64,000 nucleotides of DNA from Actinomadura_E scrupuli (GCF_050971785.1 NZ_JBPCCU010000012.1:62001-126000), one strand, 5' to 3'; shown: positions 18,061 through 27,010, counted from the stretch's first letter. Numbers and translations are program-made. Notes: a model not told the origin generated them from the sequence alone.

Positions 18061-18747
18061 ATGAGACGACGAACCGTACGAGACGTGATGACGACGGCGG
18101 TGGTGAGCGCCTACGAGGACGCCGACTTCAAGGACATCGTCACCATGATGGCCAAGCGCGGTATCAGCGCGCTCCCGGTGATCGGCGACGAGCATCGGGT
18201 GATCGGCGTGGTCTCCGAGGCCGACCTGCTGGCCAAGGAGGAGCACAAGCAGGACGACGACCGGCGGCGGCTGCTGGAGAGCCGCCATGACCGCCTATCG
18301 CGGGCCAAGGCCCAGGGATCGACGGCGGGCGAGATCATGTCCGCTCCCGCGATCACCGTCCGGCCGGGGACGACGGTCGTGGAGGCGGCACGGATGCTGG
18401 ACCGGCACCGGGTGAAGCGCCTGCCGGTGGTGGACGAGCAGATGCGTCTGGTCGGCATCGTCAGCCGCCGCGACCTGCTTCGGGTGTTCATACGCCCGGA
18501 CAAAGAGATCCGCAAGGAGATCGTCGAAGAGGTCTTCAAGCGCCTGCTGTGGATCGACCCCGAGGCCGATGGCCTGACGGTGACGGTCGACAAGGGCGTC
18601 GTGACGCTGACCGGCGAGCTCGAGGTGGACAGCCTGATCCCGCTGGCCATCCGGATGACCGCCGCGACCGACGGCGTCGTCGACGTGATCGGGCGGCTCA
18701 CCTCCCCGGAGGACGCCGGATCCGCCCGGCCGCCACTGCGCACCTGA
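18061..18747 (+). CDS. CBS-pair and BON domain protein
   Basis: 228 residues. Two CBS motifs lie at ~5-60 (V-R-D-V-M-T-T-A-V-V to V-I-G-V-V-S-E-A-D-L) and ~92-145 (A-G-E-I-M-S-A-P-A to L-V-G-I-V-S-R-R-D-L). A BON domain follows at ~155-215 (V-D-K-G-V-V-T-L-T-G-E-L). CBS pairs usually bind adenine nucleotides and sense energy state; BON domains bind membranes. Related CBS-BON proteins are common in actinobacterial dormancy and hypoxia regulons. It is the first rightward gene, just ahead of the transhydrogenase, so a sensor role for that operon is plausible but inferred. Confidence 0.88.
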   Translation: MRRRTVRDVMTTAVVSAYEDADFKDIVTMMAKRGISALPVIGDEHRVIGVVSEADLLAKEEHKQDDDRRRLLESRHDRLSRAKAQGSTAGEIMSAPAITVRPGTTVVEAARMLDRHRVKRLPVVDEQMRLVGIVSRRDLLRVFIRPDKEIRKEIVEEVFKRLLWIDPEADGLTVTVDKGVVTLTGELEVDSLIPLAIRMTAATDGVVDVIGRLTSPEDAGSARPPLRT

Positions 18748-18792
18748 ACCCGGTGACGGTGCCGCCGGACAACCGGAAGACGAGGACATGAC

Positions 18793-19980
18793 ATGAGAAC
18801 CAGCACGGTGGGGGTCGTCAGGGAGCGGGCACCCGGTGAGCGCCGGGTGGCCCTGGTCCCCGACTCCATCGTACGACTGCGATCGATGCCGGGACCGGCG
18901 GGCGGCGACGGCACGGAGCCGGCGGTCCTCGTCGAGTCCGGCGCCGGCAAGGCGGCCTGGTTCGACGACGACTCGTACGTGAAGGCAGGCGCGACGATCG
19001 TGCCGGCCGGTGAGCTCTACGAGCGAGCCGACATCATCGTCTGCGTGGGGCCGCCCGACCCTGCCCCGCTGCGCGCCGGGCAACTGCTGGTCGGAACGCT
19101 CGAGCCCCTTTCGCGCCCTGACCTCGTCCGCCGGCTGGCCCGCCAGGGCGTCACCGCGGTCAGCCTGGACATGGTGCCGCGAACGCTCAGCCGGGCCCAG
19201 ACCATGGACGTGCTGAGCTCCCAGGCGAACATCGCCGGCTACAAGGCCGTCCTGCTCGCGGCCGGCGCGTACGGCGGCTATTTCCCGATGCTGACGACGG
19301 CCGCGGGGACGATGCGGCCCGCGGCGGTGCTCATCCTCGGCACCGGCGTGGCCGGGCTCCAGGCGATCGGCACCGCCCACCGTCTGGGCGCCGTCGTCAC
19401 GGCCTACGACGTCCGCCCCGAGACCAGGGAGGAGGTCCACTCGCTCGGTGCCCGGTTCCTCGACCTCGCCGCACCAGGAACTGCTTCCGGCACGAACGGG
19501 TACGCCAGGGAACTGACCGGCACCGAACGCCGGGCTCAGCAACAGGCGCTCGACGAGCGCGTCGCCGACTTCGACGTGGTGATCACCACCGCCCGGGTCC
19601 CCGGCAGGCGCCCGCCGGTACTGGTCACCGCGGAAGCACTGAAGGGCATGCGACCCGGATCCGTCGTCCTCGACACGGCGGCGGGCGCGCTGGGCGGCAA
19701 CGTCGAAGGATCCGAACCCGACACCACCACAGTGCTGGAGAACGGGGTCACCGTGATCGGTGCCGGCAATCTGCCCGCGACCATGCCCACCGCGGCCTCC
19801 ACCGCGTACGCCCGTAACGTCAGCGCACTGCTGACGTACCTGATGCACGACGGCGCCCCAGTGATCGATCCGGCCGACGAGATCCAGGCCGGAGTGGTCA
19901 TCACCCACGGCGGTGCCGTCGTCAACCCCGCCGTCGCCCGGCTGCTCGACGGCGAACCCCGCACCGGAGGTCCGACATGA
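18793..19980 (+). CDS. pntAA: NAD(P) transhydrogenase alpha subunit part 1 (NAD-binding)
   Basis: 395 residues, the soluble NAD(H)-binding domain I of proton-translocating transhydrogenase. Signatures are the start V-G-V-V-R-E-R-A-P-G-E-R-R-V-A-L-V-P, then L-S-S-Q-A-N-I-A-G-Y-K-A-V near residue 142, and the Rossmann loop I-L-G-T-G-V-A-G-L-Q-A near residue 181 ending in D-V-R-P-E-T. The enzyme moves hydride between NADH and NADP+ using the proton gradient. In this window the alpha subunit is split into two genes, the usual actinobacterial form, and this one overlaps the next gene by 4 bases (ATGA). Together with the ferredoxin oxidoreductase opposite, it points to NADPH balancing. Confidence 0.92.
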   Translation: MRTSTVGVVRERAPGERRVALVPDSIVRLRSMPGPAGGDGTEPAVLVESGAGKAAWFDDDSYVKAGATIVPAGELYERADIIVCVGPPDPAPLRAGQLLVGTLEPLSRPDLVRRLARQGVTAVSLDMVPRTLSRAQTMDVLSSQANIAGYKAVLLAAGAYGGYFPMLTTAAGTMRPAAVLILGTGVAGLQAIGTAHRLGAVVTAYDVRPETREEVHSLGARFLDLAAPGTASGTNGYARELTGTERRAQQQALDERVADFDVVITTARVPGRRPPVLVTAEALKGMRPGSVVLDTAAGALGGNVEGSEPDTTTVLENGVTVIGAGNLPATMPTAASTAYARNVSALLTYLMHDGAPVIDPADEIQAGVVITHGGAVVNPAVARLLDGEPRTGGPT

Positions 19981-20324
19981 GCATCGACCTGCTCACCGCC
20001 ATCACCGTGTTCGTGCTCAGCCTGCTCCTCGGTTTCGAGGTCATCAGCAAGGTTCCGGCCACCCTGCACACGCCACTGATGTCCGGCGCCAACGCGATCC
20101 ACGGAATCGTCGTCATCGGGGCGATGCTCATCACCGCCGCGGCCCACGACACGGTCGGCTACGTGCTGGCCTTCGTCGCGGTCGCCTTCGGTGCGATGAA
20201 CGTCGTCGGCGGATACGTGGTGACCGACCGCATGCTGCGCATGTTCCGCCCCCACCGCACCGAGCCGTCCCGCACCGGCTCCCAGCCGGCCGGGCACGGT
20301 GCGGCCGACCGATCGGAGCGCTGA
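19977..20324 (+). CDS. pntAB: NAD(P) transhydrogenase alpha subunit part 2 (membrane)
   Basis: A 115-residue membrane subunit with three hydrophobic helices in the first 85 residues. It includes F-L-L-G-F-E-V-I-S-K-V-P-A-T-L-H-T-P-L-M-type sequence and the S-G-A-N-A-I-H-G-I-V family signature. It forms part of the proton channel with PntB. The tail (P-H-R-T-E-P-S onward) is polar and variable. Its ATG lies inside the stop of pntAA, and pntB follows 5 bases after its own stop, so the three genes are made as one unit. Confidence 0.9.
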   Translation: MSIDLLTAITVFVLSLLLGFEVISKVPATLHTPLMSGANAIHGIVVIGAMLITAAAHDTVGYVLAFVAVAFGAMNVVGGYVVTDRMLRMFRPHRTEPSRTGSQPAGHGAADRSER

Positions 20325-20329
20325 ACGTC

Positions 20330-21736
20330 ATGGGCACCACCGAGACCCTCGTCCGCTACCTCCTCCTCGGCGCCGCCGCCTGCTTCGTGCTCGGCCTGCA
20401 CCTGATGAACCGACCGGCGACCGCCCGCCGGGGGAACCTGCTCTCGGCCACCGCCATGACGGTGGCGGTGGGCGGCACCGCCGCCCTGCTGGTCGAGGAC
20501 GGCGCCATCGGCACCACCGGCTGGATCGTGCTGATCGTCGCGGCCGGTATCGGATCCGCCGCCGGCCTGTACCTGGCTCGGTCGGTCCAGATGACGGCGA
20601 TGCCGCAGCTGGTGAGCCTGTTCAACGCCGTGGGCGGGGGCGCCGCGGCACTGCTCGCGATCGACGACGTGCTGCGGGCCGGGCCCGGCGGGCCGCCTGT
20701 GCGGACCACCGTGCCCGCGGCACTGGACATCCTGATCGGTGCCGTCACCTTCGCAGGCTCGCTCGTCGCCGCCGGCAAGCTCCAGGGATTGCTGCCCGGC
20801 AGGCCGATCGTGTTCCGGGGCGCGCGGGTGGTCAACCTCGCGCTGCCTGCGATGTTCGGGACCGGCGTCATCTGGCTGGTGGCCGACCCGGCGAGCTCCG
20901 CCCCGCTCCTCGTCCTCTCGTTCGCCGCGCTGGCCTTCGGCGTCACCATGGTGCTGCCGATCGGTGGCGCGGACATGCCGGTGGTGATCTCACTGCTCAA
21001 TGCCTTCACCGGCACCGCGGTCGCGATGGCCGGCTTCGTCCTCGGCGAACTCGTCCTCATCATCGGTGGCGCCCTGGTGGGCGCGTCCGGCGCCATCCTC
21101 ACCAAACTCATGGCGGACGCCATGAACCGGTCGATCATCAGCATCATCGTCGGCGGGTTCGGCACCGGCGACGGCGGGCCGGTGGCCGACGCCACCGCCG
21201 CCCCGGTCCGCACGGTCACCGCCGACGATGTGGCGATCCAGCTCGCCTACGCCGGGAGAGTGATCATCGTGCCGGGCTACGGACTCGCCGCCGCCCAGGC
21301 CCAGCACGAGCTCGCCGAACTCGCGCACCTGCTGGAAGACCGTGGCGTCGATGTCTGCCACGCCATCCACCCCGTCGCCGGCCGGATGCCCGGGCACATG
21401 AACGTCCTGCTCGCGGAGGCCAATGTCCCCTACCCCCGGCTGAGGGAACTGGAGGACATCAACCCGCAGTTCCCCCAGGCCGACGTGGCCCTGGTCATCG
21501 GCGCCAACGACGTCACGAATCCGGCCGCCCGCCGCCCCGGGAACCCGATCTCCGGAATGCCCATCCTCGACGTCGATAAGGCCAGGAGCGTCATCGTCAT
21601 CAAACGTTCCATGGGCCACGGCTACGCCGACATCGGCAACGAGCTCTTCACGGGCCCGAGGACGGGCATGTTCTTCACCGACGCGAAGCAGGGCCTCACC
21701 GAGGTGATCGCCGCGGTCCGCACCTTCGTCGGCTGA
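20330..21736 (+). CDS. pntB: NAD(P) transhydrogenase beta subunit
   Basis: 468 residues from the ATG at 20330. The first ~280 residues hold about nine membrane helices. The last ~180 form the NADP(H)-binding domain III, marked by I-I-V-P-G-Y-G-L-A-A-A-Q-A-Q, V-A-G-R-M-P-G-H-M-N-V-L-L-A-E-A, D-V-T-N-P-A-A, G-M-P-I-L-D-V-D and V-I-V-I-K-R-S-M. All the usual parts are present, so the enzyme should be functional. The longer frame back to 19913 overlaps pntAB and is not the real N-terminus. Confidence 0.92.
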   Translation: MGTTETLVRYLLLGAAACFVLGLHLMNRPATARRGNLLSATAMTVAVGGTAALLVEDGAIGTTGWIVLIVAAGIGSAAGLYLARSVQMTAMPQLVSLFNAVGGGAAALLAIDDVLRAGPGGPPVRTTVPAALDILIGAVTFAGSLVAAGKLQGLLPGRPIVFRGARVVNLALPAMFGTGVIWLVADPASSAPLLVLSFAALAFGVTMVLPIGGADMPVVISLLNAFTGTAVAMAGFVLGELVLIIGGALVGASGAILTKLMADAMNRSIISIIVGGFGTGDGGPVADATAAPVRTVTADDVAIQLAYAGRVIIVPGYGLAAAQAQHELAELAHLLEDRGVDVCHAIHPVAGRMPGHMNVLLAEANVPYPRLRELEDINPQFPQADVALVIGANDVTNPAARRPGNPISGMPILDVDKARSVIVIKRSMGHGYADIGNELFTGPRTGMFFTDAKQGLTEVIAAVRTFVG

Positions 21737-21795
21737 CGGCCGGGCCCGGCATCGCCGCGAGATCACCTGAAGCGGCCGGATAGCGTTGACCTCCT

Positions 21796-23436
21796 ATGAG
21801 TGCCACTGTTGTCGTGAAGAGTCTCGCCGCCGGGCACGGCGATCGCGCCCTGTTCTCCGGGCTCGACCTGGTCGTCTCCCCCGGTGACGTCATCGGCCTG
21901 GTCGGGGCCAACGGCGCCGGGAAGTCGACGCTGCTGCGGACCCTCGGCGGGCTGATCGCCCCCGAGGACGGCTCCGTACAGCTCAGTCCCTCGTCGGCGG
22001 CCGTCGGCTACCTGCCGCAGGAACCCGAGCGCCGTACGGGTGAGACCGTGGCCGGCTTCCTCGCCCGGCGTACGGGGGTGGCGCAGGCCCAGCGCGACCT
22101 GGACACCGCCACCGAGGGGCTGGTCGAGGGGCGTGACGGCGCCGACGACGAGTACTCGGCCGCGCTGGAACGCTGGCTGGCCCTGGGCGGAGCCGACCTG
22201 GAGGACCGGGCCGGTGAGGTGGCCGCCGAACTGGGCCTGGCGATCGGCCTCGACCAGCCGATGACGTCGCTGTCCGGTGGCCAGGCGGCCCGGGCCGGAA
22301 TGGCGTCGCTGCTGCTCAGCCGCTATGACGTCTTCCTGCTCGACGAGCCCACCAACGACCTCGACCTGGACGGCCTTTCGCGGCTGGAGCGCTTCGTACA
22401 GGGGCTGCGGGCCGGGACGGTGCTGGTCAGCCACGACCGCGAGTTCCTGACCCGGACCGTCACCCGGGTGGTCGAACTGGACCTGGCGCAGCAGCAGGTG
22501 AACACCTACGGCGGTGGTTACGCGGGCTATCTGGCCGAGCGCGAGGTCGCCCGCCGGCACGCCCGGGAGGAGTACGAGGAGTACGCCGACACCCGCTCCT
22601 CGCTGGAGGCCCGTGGGCGCACCCAGCGGGCCTGGATGGAGAAGGGCGTCAAGAACGCCCGCCGCAAGGCCCCCGACAACGACAAGATCGGCCGTAAGTT
22701 CCGGGCCGAGGCGACGGAGAAGCAGGCCGCGAAAGCCCGTCAGACCGACCGGATGATCGAGCGTCTCGACGTGGTCGAGGAGCCCCGCAAGGAGTGGGAG
22801 CTGCGGATGGAGATCGCCGCCGCACCGCGCGCCGGTGCGGTGGTGGCCACCCTGCGCTCCGCGGTCGTACGGCTCGGCGCCTTCACCCTGGGCCCGGTCG
22901 ATCTGGAGATCGGCTGGGCCGAACGCGTGGCGATCACCGGGGCCAACGGAGCCGGCAAGTCGACGCTGCTCGCCGCCCTGCTGGGCCGGGTCGTCCCCGA
23001 CGAGGGGCACGCGTCGCTGGGCGCGGGCGTGGTGGTCGGCGAGGTCGACCAGGCCCGGGGGCTGTTCCTGGGCGACGAGGCACTGCTGGACGCCTTCGGC
23101 GCCGTGGTGCCCGAGCTGACCCCGGCCGACATCCGTACCCTGCTGGCGAAGTTCGGCCTGCGCGCCGCCCACGTGATGCGGCCCGCCGCGACCCTGTCCC
23201 CCGGCGAGCGGACCCGCGCCGCCCTGGCCCTGCTGCAGGCCCGCGGGGTGAACCTGCTGGTGCTGGACGAGCCGACCAACCACCTCGACCTGCCGGCGAT
23301 CGAGCAGCTGGAATCCGCCCTGGAGTCCTTCCCGGGCACCCTGCTGCTGGTCACCCACGACCGCCGCATGCTCGACGCCGTCAGTGTCACCCGCCGCCTC
23401 CAGGTCGCCGACGGACGGGTCCAAGAGCTCGGCTGA
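21796..23436 (+). CDS. ABC-F family ATPase
   Basis: 546 residues with two ABC ATPase cassettes in one chain and no membrane segments. Walker A G-A-N-G-A-G-K-S-T occurs at 37-45 and again near 380. The signature motifs are L-S-G-G-Q and a weaker L-S-P-G-E, and there are two Walker B D-E-P-T-N motifs. The linker between cassettes is long, basic and helical (residues ~245-340, rich in Arg and Lys), typical of ABC-F proteins that act on the ribosome. Some members protect ribosomes from antibiotics, others are translation factors, and this one cannot be placed. It stands alone between pntB and the HNH gene. Confidence 0.9.
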   Translation: MSATVVVKSLAAGHGDRALFSGLDLVVSPGDVIGLVGANGAGKSTLLRTLGGLIAPEDGSVQLSPSSAAVGYLPQEPERRTGETVAGFLARRTGVAQAQRDLDTATEGLVEGRDGADDEYSAALERWLALGGADLEDRAGEVAAELGLAIGLDQPMTSLSGGQAARAGMASLLLSRYDVFLLDEPTNDLDLDGLSRLERFVQGLRAGTVLVSHDREFLTRTVTRVVELDLAQQQVNTYGGGYAGYLAEREVARRHAREEYEEYADTRSSLEARGRTQRAWMEKGVKNARRKAPDNDKIGRKFRAEATEKQAAKARQTDRMIERLDVVEEPRKEWELRMEIAAAPRAGAVVATLRSAVVRLGAFTLGPVDLEIGWAERVAITGANGAGKSTLLAALLGRVVPDEGHASLGAGVVVGEVDQARGLFLGDEALLDAFGAVVPELTPADIRTLLAKFGLRAAHVMRPAATLSPGERTRAALALLQARGVNLLVLDEPTNHLDLPAIEQLESALESFPGTLLLVTHDRRMLDAVSVTRRLQVADGRVQELG

Positions 23437-23464
23437 CCGGCATCTGCCGGAGTGGATTCTCGAA

Positions 23465-23480
23465 TCGATCATACGTTCGA
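23465..23480. promoter_or_regulatory. Putative LexA (SOS) box
   Basis: TCGATCATACGTTCGA differs at one position from the actinobacterial LexA consensus TCGAAC-N4-GTTCGA. It lies 33 bases upstream of the 13E12-type HNH start. It overlaps a possible -35 (TTCGAT, 23477-23482) that is followed after 18 bases by TAGGTT (23501-23506) as -10. That promoter would start transcription about at the ATG, giving a leaderless mRNA. Several 13E12-family genes of M. tuberculosis are SOS-induced, which supports the reading. Confidence 0.6.
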
Positions 23481-23512
23481 TAAATGTCGGTGGGGCCGCA
23501 TAGGTTCGGGGC

Positions 23513-24997
23513 ATGCGGACGCTCGCGGAGCTGGAGGTGGCTTCCACCGGAGAGCTGGTGGAGCTGGTCCATGCCGCCCTGGGCCGGCTGGCAGAGCGTC
23601 CCGCTCCGGACTGCCCGATCACCGCGATGGAGCTGGCCGAGCGGCTGGCGGCGGGGCTGGATCTGGGTGAGGCCGCGATGGCCGGCATGGTGGCGGTGGC
23701 CGACGCGGCGGCAGCACCGGCGGCGCAGCGTTACGCCGGGACCCGTGGCTGGCTCAAGGTCGCGCTCGGAATGCGCAACGGCCGCGCCGACGAGCGGCTG
23801 ACGCTGGCCCGGCAGTTACCCCGGCTGCCCCGGGTCACCGAGATGCTCGCCGCAGAGAAGCTGTCCTTCGGCCATGCGGCGACGATCGCCGACGCGGTCG
23901 CCCACCTGTCCGATTCCGACTGTGCGAAGGCCGAGGAGTTGTTACTCGGCATGGTCGCCGAGGGGTTCTCGGCCACCAAGGTCGCCAAGCTCGGCGCACG
24001 GATCAAGGACGTGATCGCTGAACGGGACGGCACGGAGGACCCCGGCGAAGACGCCCGGCGCGGCGATCGCTCCTGGTGGCGGCTGTCGAAGTCGCTGAGC
24101 GGCGCCGGAGCGGTCAAGGGCTGGTTCGACCCCGAGTTGCTCGCACTCGTCAACGACCGGCTCGGCCCGCTGGCGAAGCCCTCGGGTCCCGAGGACGACC
24201 GCGATCACGCCCAGCGGATGGCGGACGCGCTGCGCATGATGCTCTCCGGCGGCGGTTCCAACTGGAACGCCACCCTTGTCATCAAGCTCACCGGGGGCCG
24301 TGGTCAGAGCTCCCGCTCCGGCCACGGCTCTGCTGGGGCTCCGGGCGCCCACTGTGGTGCCGGCCCGGTCGCCCCTCGAACTGCGGCCCCGGACGGCGCT
24401 GAGGCCATCGCCCCCGTCTTCGACCTGAGCTCGGGCACCGGTGGCGGAGAGGCAGCCGGTTTGCCGCGGTGGGCCGCCGGTGCTGACGCGTGCGCCGGTA
24501 ACGGCGGGGAGCCACCGCTCTCCCGGTCGGCCGGTGCCGTGCCTTGTCCGAGATGGCCGCTGGAGGACGCGCGAGTGTCGGCACGGCTGGCGGACGGCAC
24601 GCCGATACGACCTGAGCAGGCCCGGATCATCGCTCTCAACGCTGGCATCTCGACATTGATCCTCGGACCGGACGGAATTCCGCTCTACCTCGGGCGCCGG
24701 GTGCGGCTCGTGACCTCCGGCCAGCGAATGGCACTGGAGGCGCTGTACGAGACCTGTGCCAGTGATGAGTGCGACATCCCGGTGCGGTTCTGCCAGCTCG
24801 ATCACGTACTCAACTGGGTCGATGGCGGAACAACCGATATCGACCTTTTAGCCCCGGCATGCGCCTTCCATAACCGGCTGAAATACGCCCATTCCGAGTG
24901 GGTGACGGTGACTCGTGACAGGACCGGCCGGTGGCGCTACTCCATCCGCAGACCCCGTCCCCGCTGGGCAGGACGCGACCGCGCCCGTGGTCCGTGA
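23513..24997 (+). CDS. 13E12 repeat family protein (DUF222 with HNH domain)
   Basis: 494 residues. Residues ~1-245 form the DUF222 region (helical, with A-G-T-R-G-W-L-K and L-P-R-V-T-E-M-L). Residues ~250-345 are a Gly/Ser/Pro-rich variable linker. The C-terminus, from ~360, has I-P-L-Y-L-G-R-R-V-R-L-V-T, then the HNH core F-C-Q-L-D-H-V-L-N-W-V-D-G-G-T-T-D and A-C-A-F-H-N-R. The last part reads H-N where most members have H-H, so metal binding or cutting may be altered. The family has many copies in actinobacterial genomes and its function is not settled. A putative LexA box overlaps the promoter, suggesting induction by DNA damage. No ribosome site is visible, in keeping with a leaderless message. 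Confidence 0.85.
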   Translation: MRTLAELEVASTGELVELVHAALGRLAERPAPDCPITAMELAERLAAGLDLGEAAMAGMVAVADAAAAPAAQRYAGTRGWLKVALGMRNGRADERLTLARQLPRLPRVTEMLAAEKLSFGHAATIADAVAHLSDSDCAKAEELLLGMVAEGFSATKVAKLGARIKDVIAERDGTEDPGEDARRGDRSWWRLSKSLSGAGAVKGWFDPELLALVNDRLGPLAKPSGPEDDRDHAQRMADALRMMLSGGGSNWNATLVIKLTGGRGQSSRSGHGSAGAPGAHCGAGPVAPRTAAPDGAEAIAPVFDLSSGTGGGEAAGLPRWAAGADACAGNGGEPPLSRSAGAVPCPRWPLEDARVSARLADGTPIRPEQARIIALNAGISTLILGPDGIPLYLGRRVRLVTSGQRMALEALYETCASDECDIPVRFCQLDHVLNWVDGGTTDIDLLAPACAFHNRLKYAHSEWVTVTRDRTGRWRYSIRRPRPRWAGRDRARGP

Positions 24998-25030
24998 TCA
25001 CCGGCGTTCACGGTACCCACCGCGGGCGTT

Positions 25031-25387
25031 TCAGTCATCGAGGTCGTATGCCACCGGGTGACGTGGCTGGTAGAGAGAGAGTTCGGACCCGCTCGGCAGC
25101 CTGATCGACGCCAGCACACCCCAGCCCGCGTCGCTGATCGGCTGGGAGACCTCGACTCCCTTCGCGGTCAGCGTTGCCAGCGTGGACTCGAGGTCGTCGC
25201 ACATCAGGTAGAACTCGTGCTTCCCCTCCCCGTCGGTGGGGTGCACTCCCACCTCGGCGGGCGGCAGCTTGAAGATCAGCCAGCCTCCGCCGGCGTCGAC
25301 GCCGGCGAAGCCGAGCACGTCGCGGATGAACTGCCGGTCGGCATCCGCATCCCGACTGTAAATGATCACATGCGTGCCGTTGATCAT
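25031..25387 (-). CDS. VOC (glyoxalase/dioxygenase fold) protein
   Basis: 118 residues, one VOC module of beta-alpha-beta-beta-beta halves. It begins M-I-N-G-T-H-V-I-I-Y-S-R-D-A-D-A-D-R-Q-F and includes V-L-G-F, W-L-I-F-K-L-P, H-E-F-Y-L-M-C-D-D-L and the closing G-S-E-L-S-L-Y-Q-P. The possible metal ligands are the early His, the H-E-F strand and the last Glu. This size group contains lactoylglutathione-lyase-like and resistance proteins, and no substrate can be named. The start is the ATG at 25387 with GAGGG close upstream. It is divergent from the SRPBCC gene. Confidence 0.8.
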   Translation of the reverse strand: MINGTHVIIYSRDADADRQFIRDVLGFAGVDAGGGWLIFKLPPAEVGVHPTDGEGKHEFYLMCDDLESTLATLTAKGVEVSQPISDAGWGVLASIRLPSGSELSLYQPRHPVAYDLDD

Positions 25388-25549
25388 ATTCCCTCTATCG
25401 TTCGCCGACGAAATGTCAGGTTCGACCCTCAGAAGGGCTGACTCGCGAATACTGATCTGCAGGCTACGACAGCTCTTCCGTCCGCGCGCGGACGGTCGAA
25501 GGGTGGTGCCGCCGGAGCGGGGCTGATAGGACGGTGAGGAAGATCGGCG

Positions 25550-25993
25550 GTGGCTCCGGAGGTGTCCGTGCGGTACGAGATCGAGGTGGGCATCGACGCG
25601 GCGCCGGACGCGGTGTGGGCGGTGCTGGCCAACGTGGAGCACTGGCCGGACTGGACACCGTCGATGACCCTGGTGCGCCGCCTGGAGGACGGGCCGTTCG
25701 GCGTCGGCAGCACAGTGCGCGTGCGGCAGCCCAGGCTCCCGCCGGCCGTCTACACCGTCACCGAGTACGAGCCGGGCCGGTCGTTCGCCTGGGCGGCGAC
25801 GGCACCGGGTCTGACGACCACCGGCGACCACCAGATCATCGCGCGTGCGGACGGTCACTCCACCGTACGGCTCGTCCTCGACCAGACCGGCGTGCTCGCA
25901 CCGCTCGCCGGGCTGCTCGCCGGCCGGCTCGCTCGCCGGTACGTCACCCTGGAGGCCGAAGGCCTCAAACGACGCTGCAAATCCCGCCCCTGA
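25550..25993 (+). CDS. SRPBCC (polyketide cyclase/START-like) protein
   Basis: Up to 147 residues of the hydrophobic-cavity START-like fold. It has Y-E-I-E-V-G-I-D-A-A-P-D-A-V-W-A-V-L at the N-terminus, W-P-D-W-T-P-S-M near residue 32, then V-R-Q-P-x-L-P-P-A-V-Y-T-V-T-E, and a C-terminal helix (A-G-L-L-A-G-R-L-A-R-R-Y-V-T-L-E-A-E). Such proteins bind or modify small lipophilic ligands. Two GTG starts are possible: 25550, and 25568, which has GGAGG five bases upstream and fits slightly better. Without a pathway neighbour no ligand can be assigned. Confidence 0.75.
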   Translation: MAPEVSVRYEIEVGIDAAPDAVWAVLANVEHWPDWTPSMTLVRRLEDGPFGVGSTVRVRQPRLPPAVYTVTEYEPGRSFAWAATAPGLTTTGDHQIIARADGHSTVRLVLDQTGVLAPLAGLLAGRLARRYVTLEAEGLKRRCKSRP

Positions 25994-26291
25994 TCGAAGG
26001 CACGTACCGGTGTCGTACCGCCCGACCCGGGACCCGGCGATGAACCCAGTGGTGAACGGACGACCTGCCGCCGAACAACGGCGTTGAAAGGCGCCGGCCG
26101 TCCCCGCTGCCGGCGGAAGTCACACCATGAGCAACGGTGCGCCACCCCGTGGAACCGACGCCGTTCGGCTTTCGCTGCTAGGACGGAACCAGGATCCGAT
26201 CCCCTTGTTCTAAGGGAGATATAGGAGAGTAGTATCCAATTTCGGCCTCACGGGGAGACCCGGGCCGATACGGGGAGGGCTGTACGGGGCG
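25994..26291. other. Intergenic region before the flotillin operon
   Basis: About 300 bases without a convincing gene. It contains an AT-richer patch near 26205-26240 (with AAGGGAGATATAGGAGAGTA), unusual in this window, which is the likeliest place for the promoter of the yqiJ/yqiK-like operon. I found no strong inverted repeat. Confidence 0.4.
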
Positions 26292-26978
26292 ATGCACGAG
26301 TTCCTCCATACCGCACTCGGCTTTCCGGCCGTGATCTTCAGTTTCCTCCTCATCGTGGTCATCGGGTACTGGCTGCTCGTCCTGCTCGGGGGCACCGATC
26401 TCGACGCCGACGGAGACCCCGGCACCGGGCTGCTGGCGGGGCTGGGGCTGGGCGGTGTTCCGTTCATCGTCGCGTTCTCACCGCTGATCGCCCTGGCGTG
26501 GTTCCTGAGCCTGGTCGGCGGCGTGCTCATCGACCGGCGGCTCCTGGGCAACGCGCTGCTCGAACACTTCGGATCGGCCGCGGACGTACGCACCGGGCTG
26601 TCCGTCGCGGTGCTCGTGGTGGCCACGATCGTCGCCTGGCTGGCCACCCGTCAGCTGGTACGGCCGCTGCGCTACATGATGCCGGACGAGAAGCAGCCCT
26701 CCCGCAACGACTTCATCGGCCGCATGTGCGTGATCCGGACCGGGCGGGTCGACCTGAACTTCGGCCAGGCCGAGGTCCGGGCGGCGGATGGCTCGACGGC
26801 CGTGATCCAGGTCCGGCAGATGGCCCCCTCCGCCGAGAAGGACGGGAACCAGATCGCCGGTTCTCCTCTCAAATCAGGCAGTACGGCTCTGATCTTTGAA
26901 TATGACGCCGACGGCCGATTCTTCTGGGTGACGCCGTACGACGCCGAACTCGACCCCGACCGCCGTCCGACCCCCTGA
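26292..26978 (+). CDS. YqiJ-like membrane protein with OB-fold domain
   Basis: 228 residues. Three to four hydrophobic segments lie near residues 10-35, 47-80 and 98-120. A soluble C-terminal part with an NfeD/OB-type beta barrel follows (F-I-G-R-M-C-V-I-R-T-G-R-V near residue 140, then A-V-I-Q-V-R-Q). In E. coli yqiJ sits beside the flotillin gene yqiK, and the same pairing is seen here with 32 bases between genes. Such OB-domain proteins partner SPFH/flotillin proteins in membrane microdomains. Likely start of a three-gene operon with the flotillin and the large ATPase. Confidence 0.75.
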   Translation: MHEFLHTALGFPAVIFSFLLIVVIGYWLLVLLGGTDLDADGDPGTGLLAGLGLGGVPFIVAFSPLIALAWFLSLVGGVLIDRRLLGNALLEHFGSAADVRTGLSVAVLVVATIVAWLATRQLVRPLRYMMPDEKQPSRNDFIGRMCVIRTGRVDLNFGQAEVRAADGSTAVIQVRQMAPSAEKDGNQIAGSPLKSGSTALIFEYDADGRFFWVTPYDAELDPDRRPTP

Positions 26979-27010
26979 TCAATGTTTGCCCACAGACAGA
27001 GAGACCTTTG

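Noticed and set aside
24987..25010. A third copy of the 49-bp palindrome after the HNH gene
   Set aside because: TCCGTGATCACC resembles the outer arm, but the rest does not match and only six base pairs could form.
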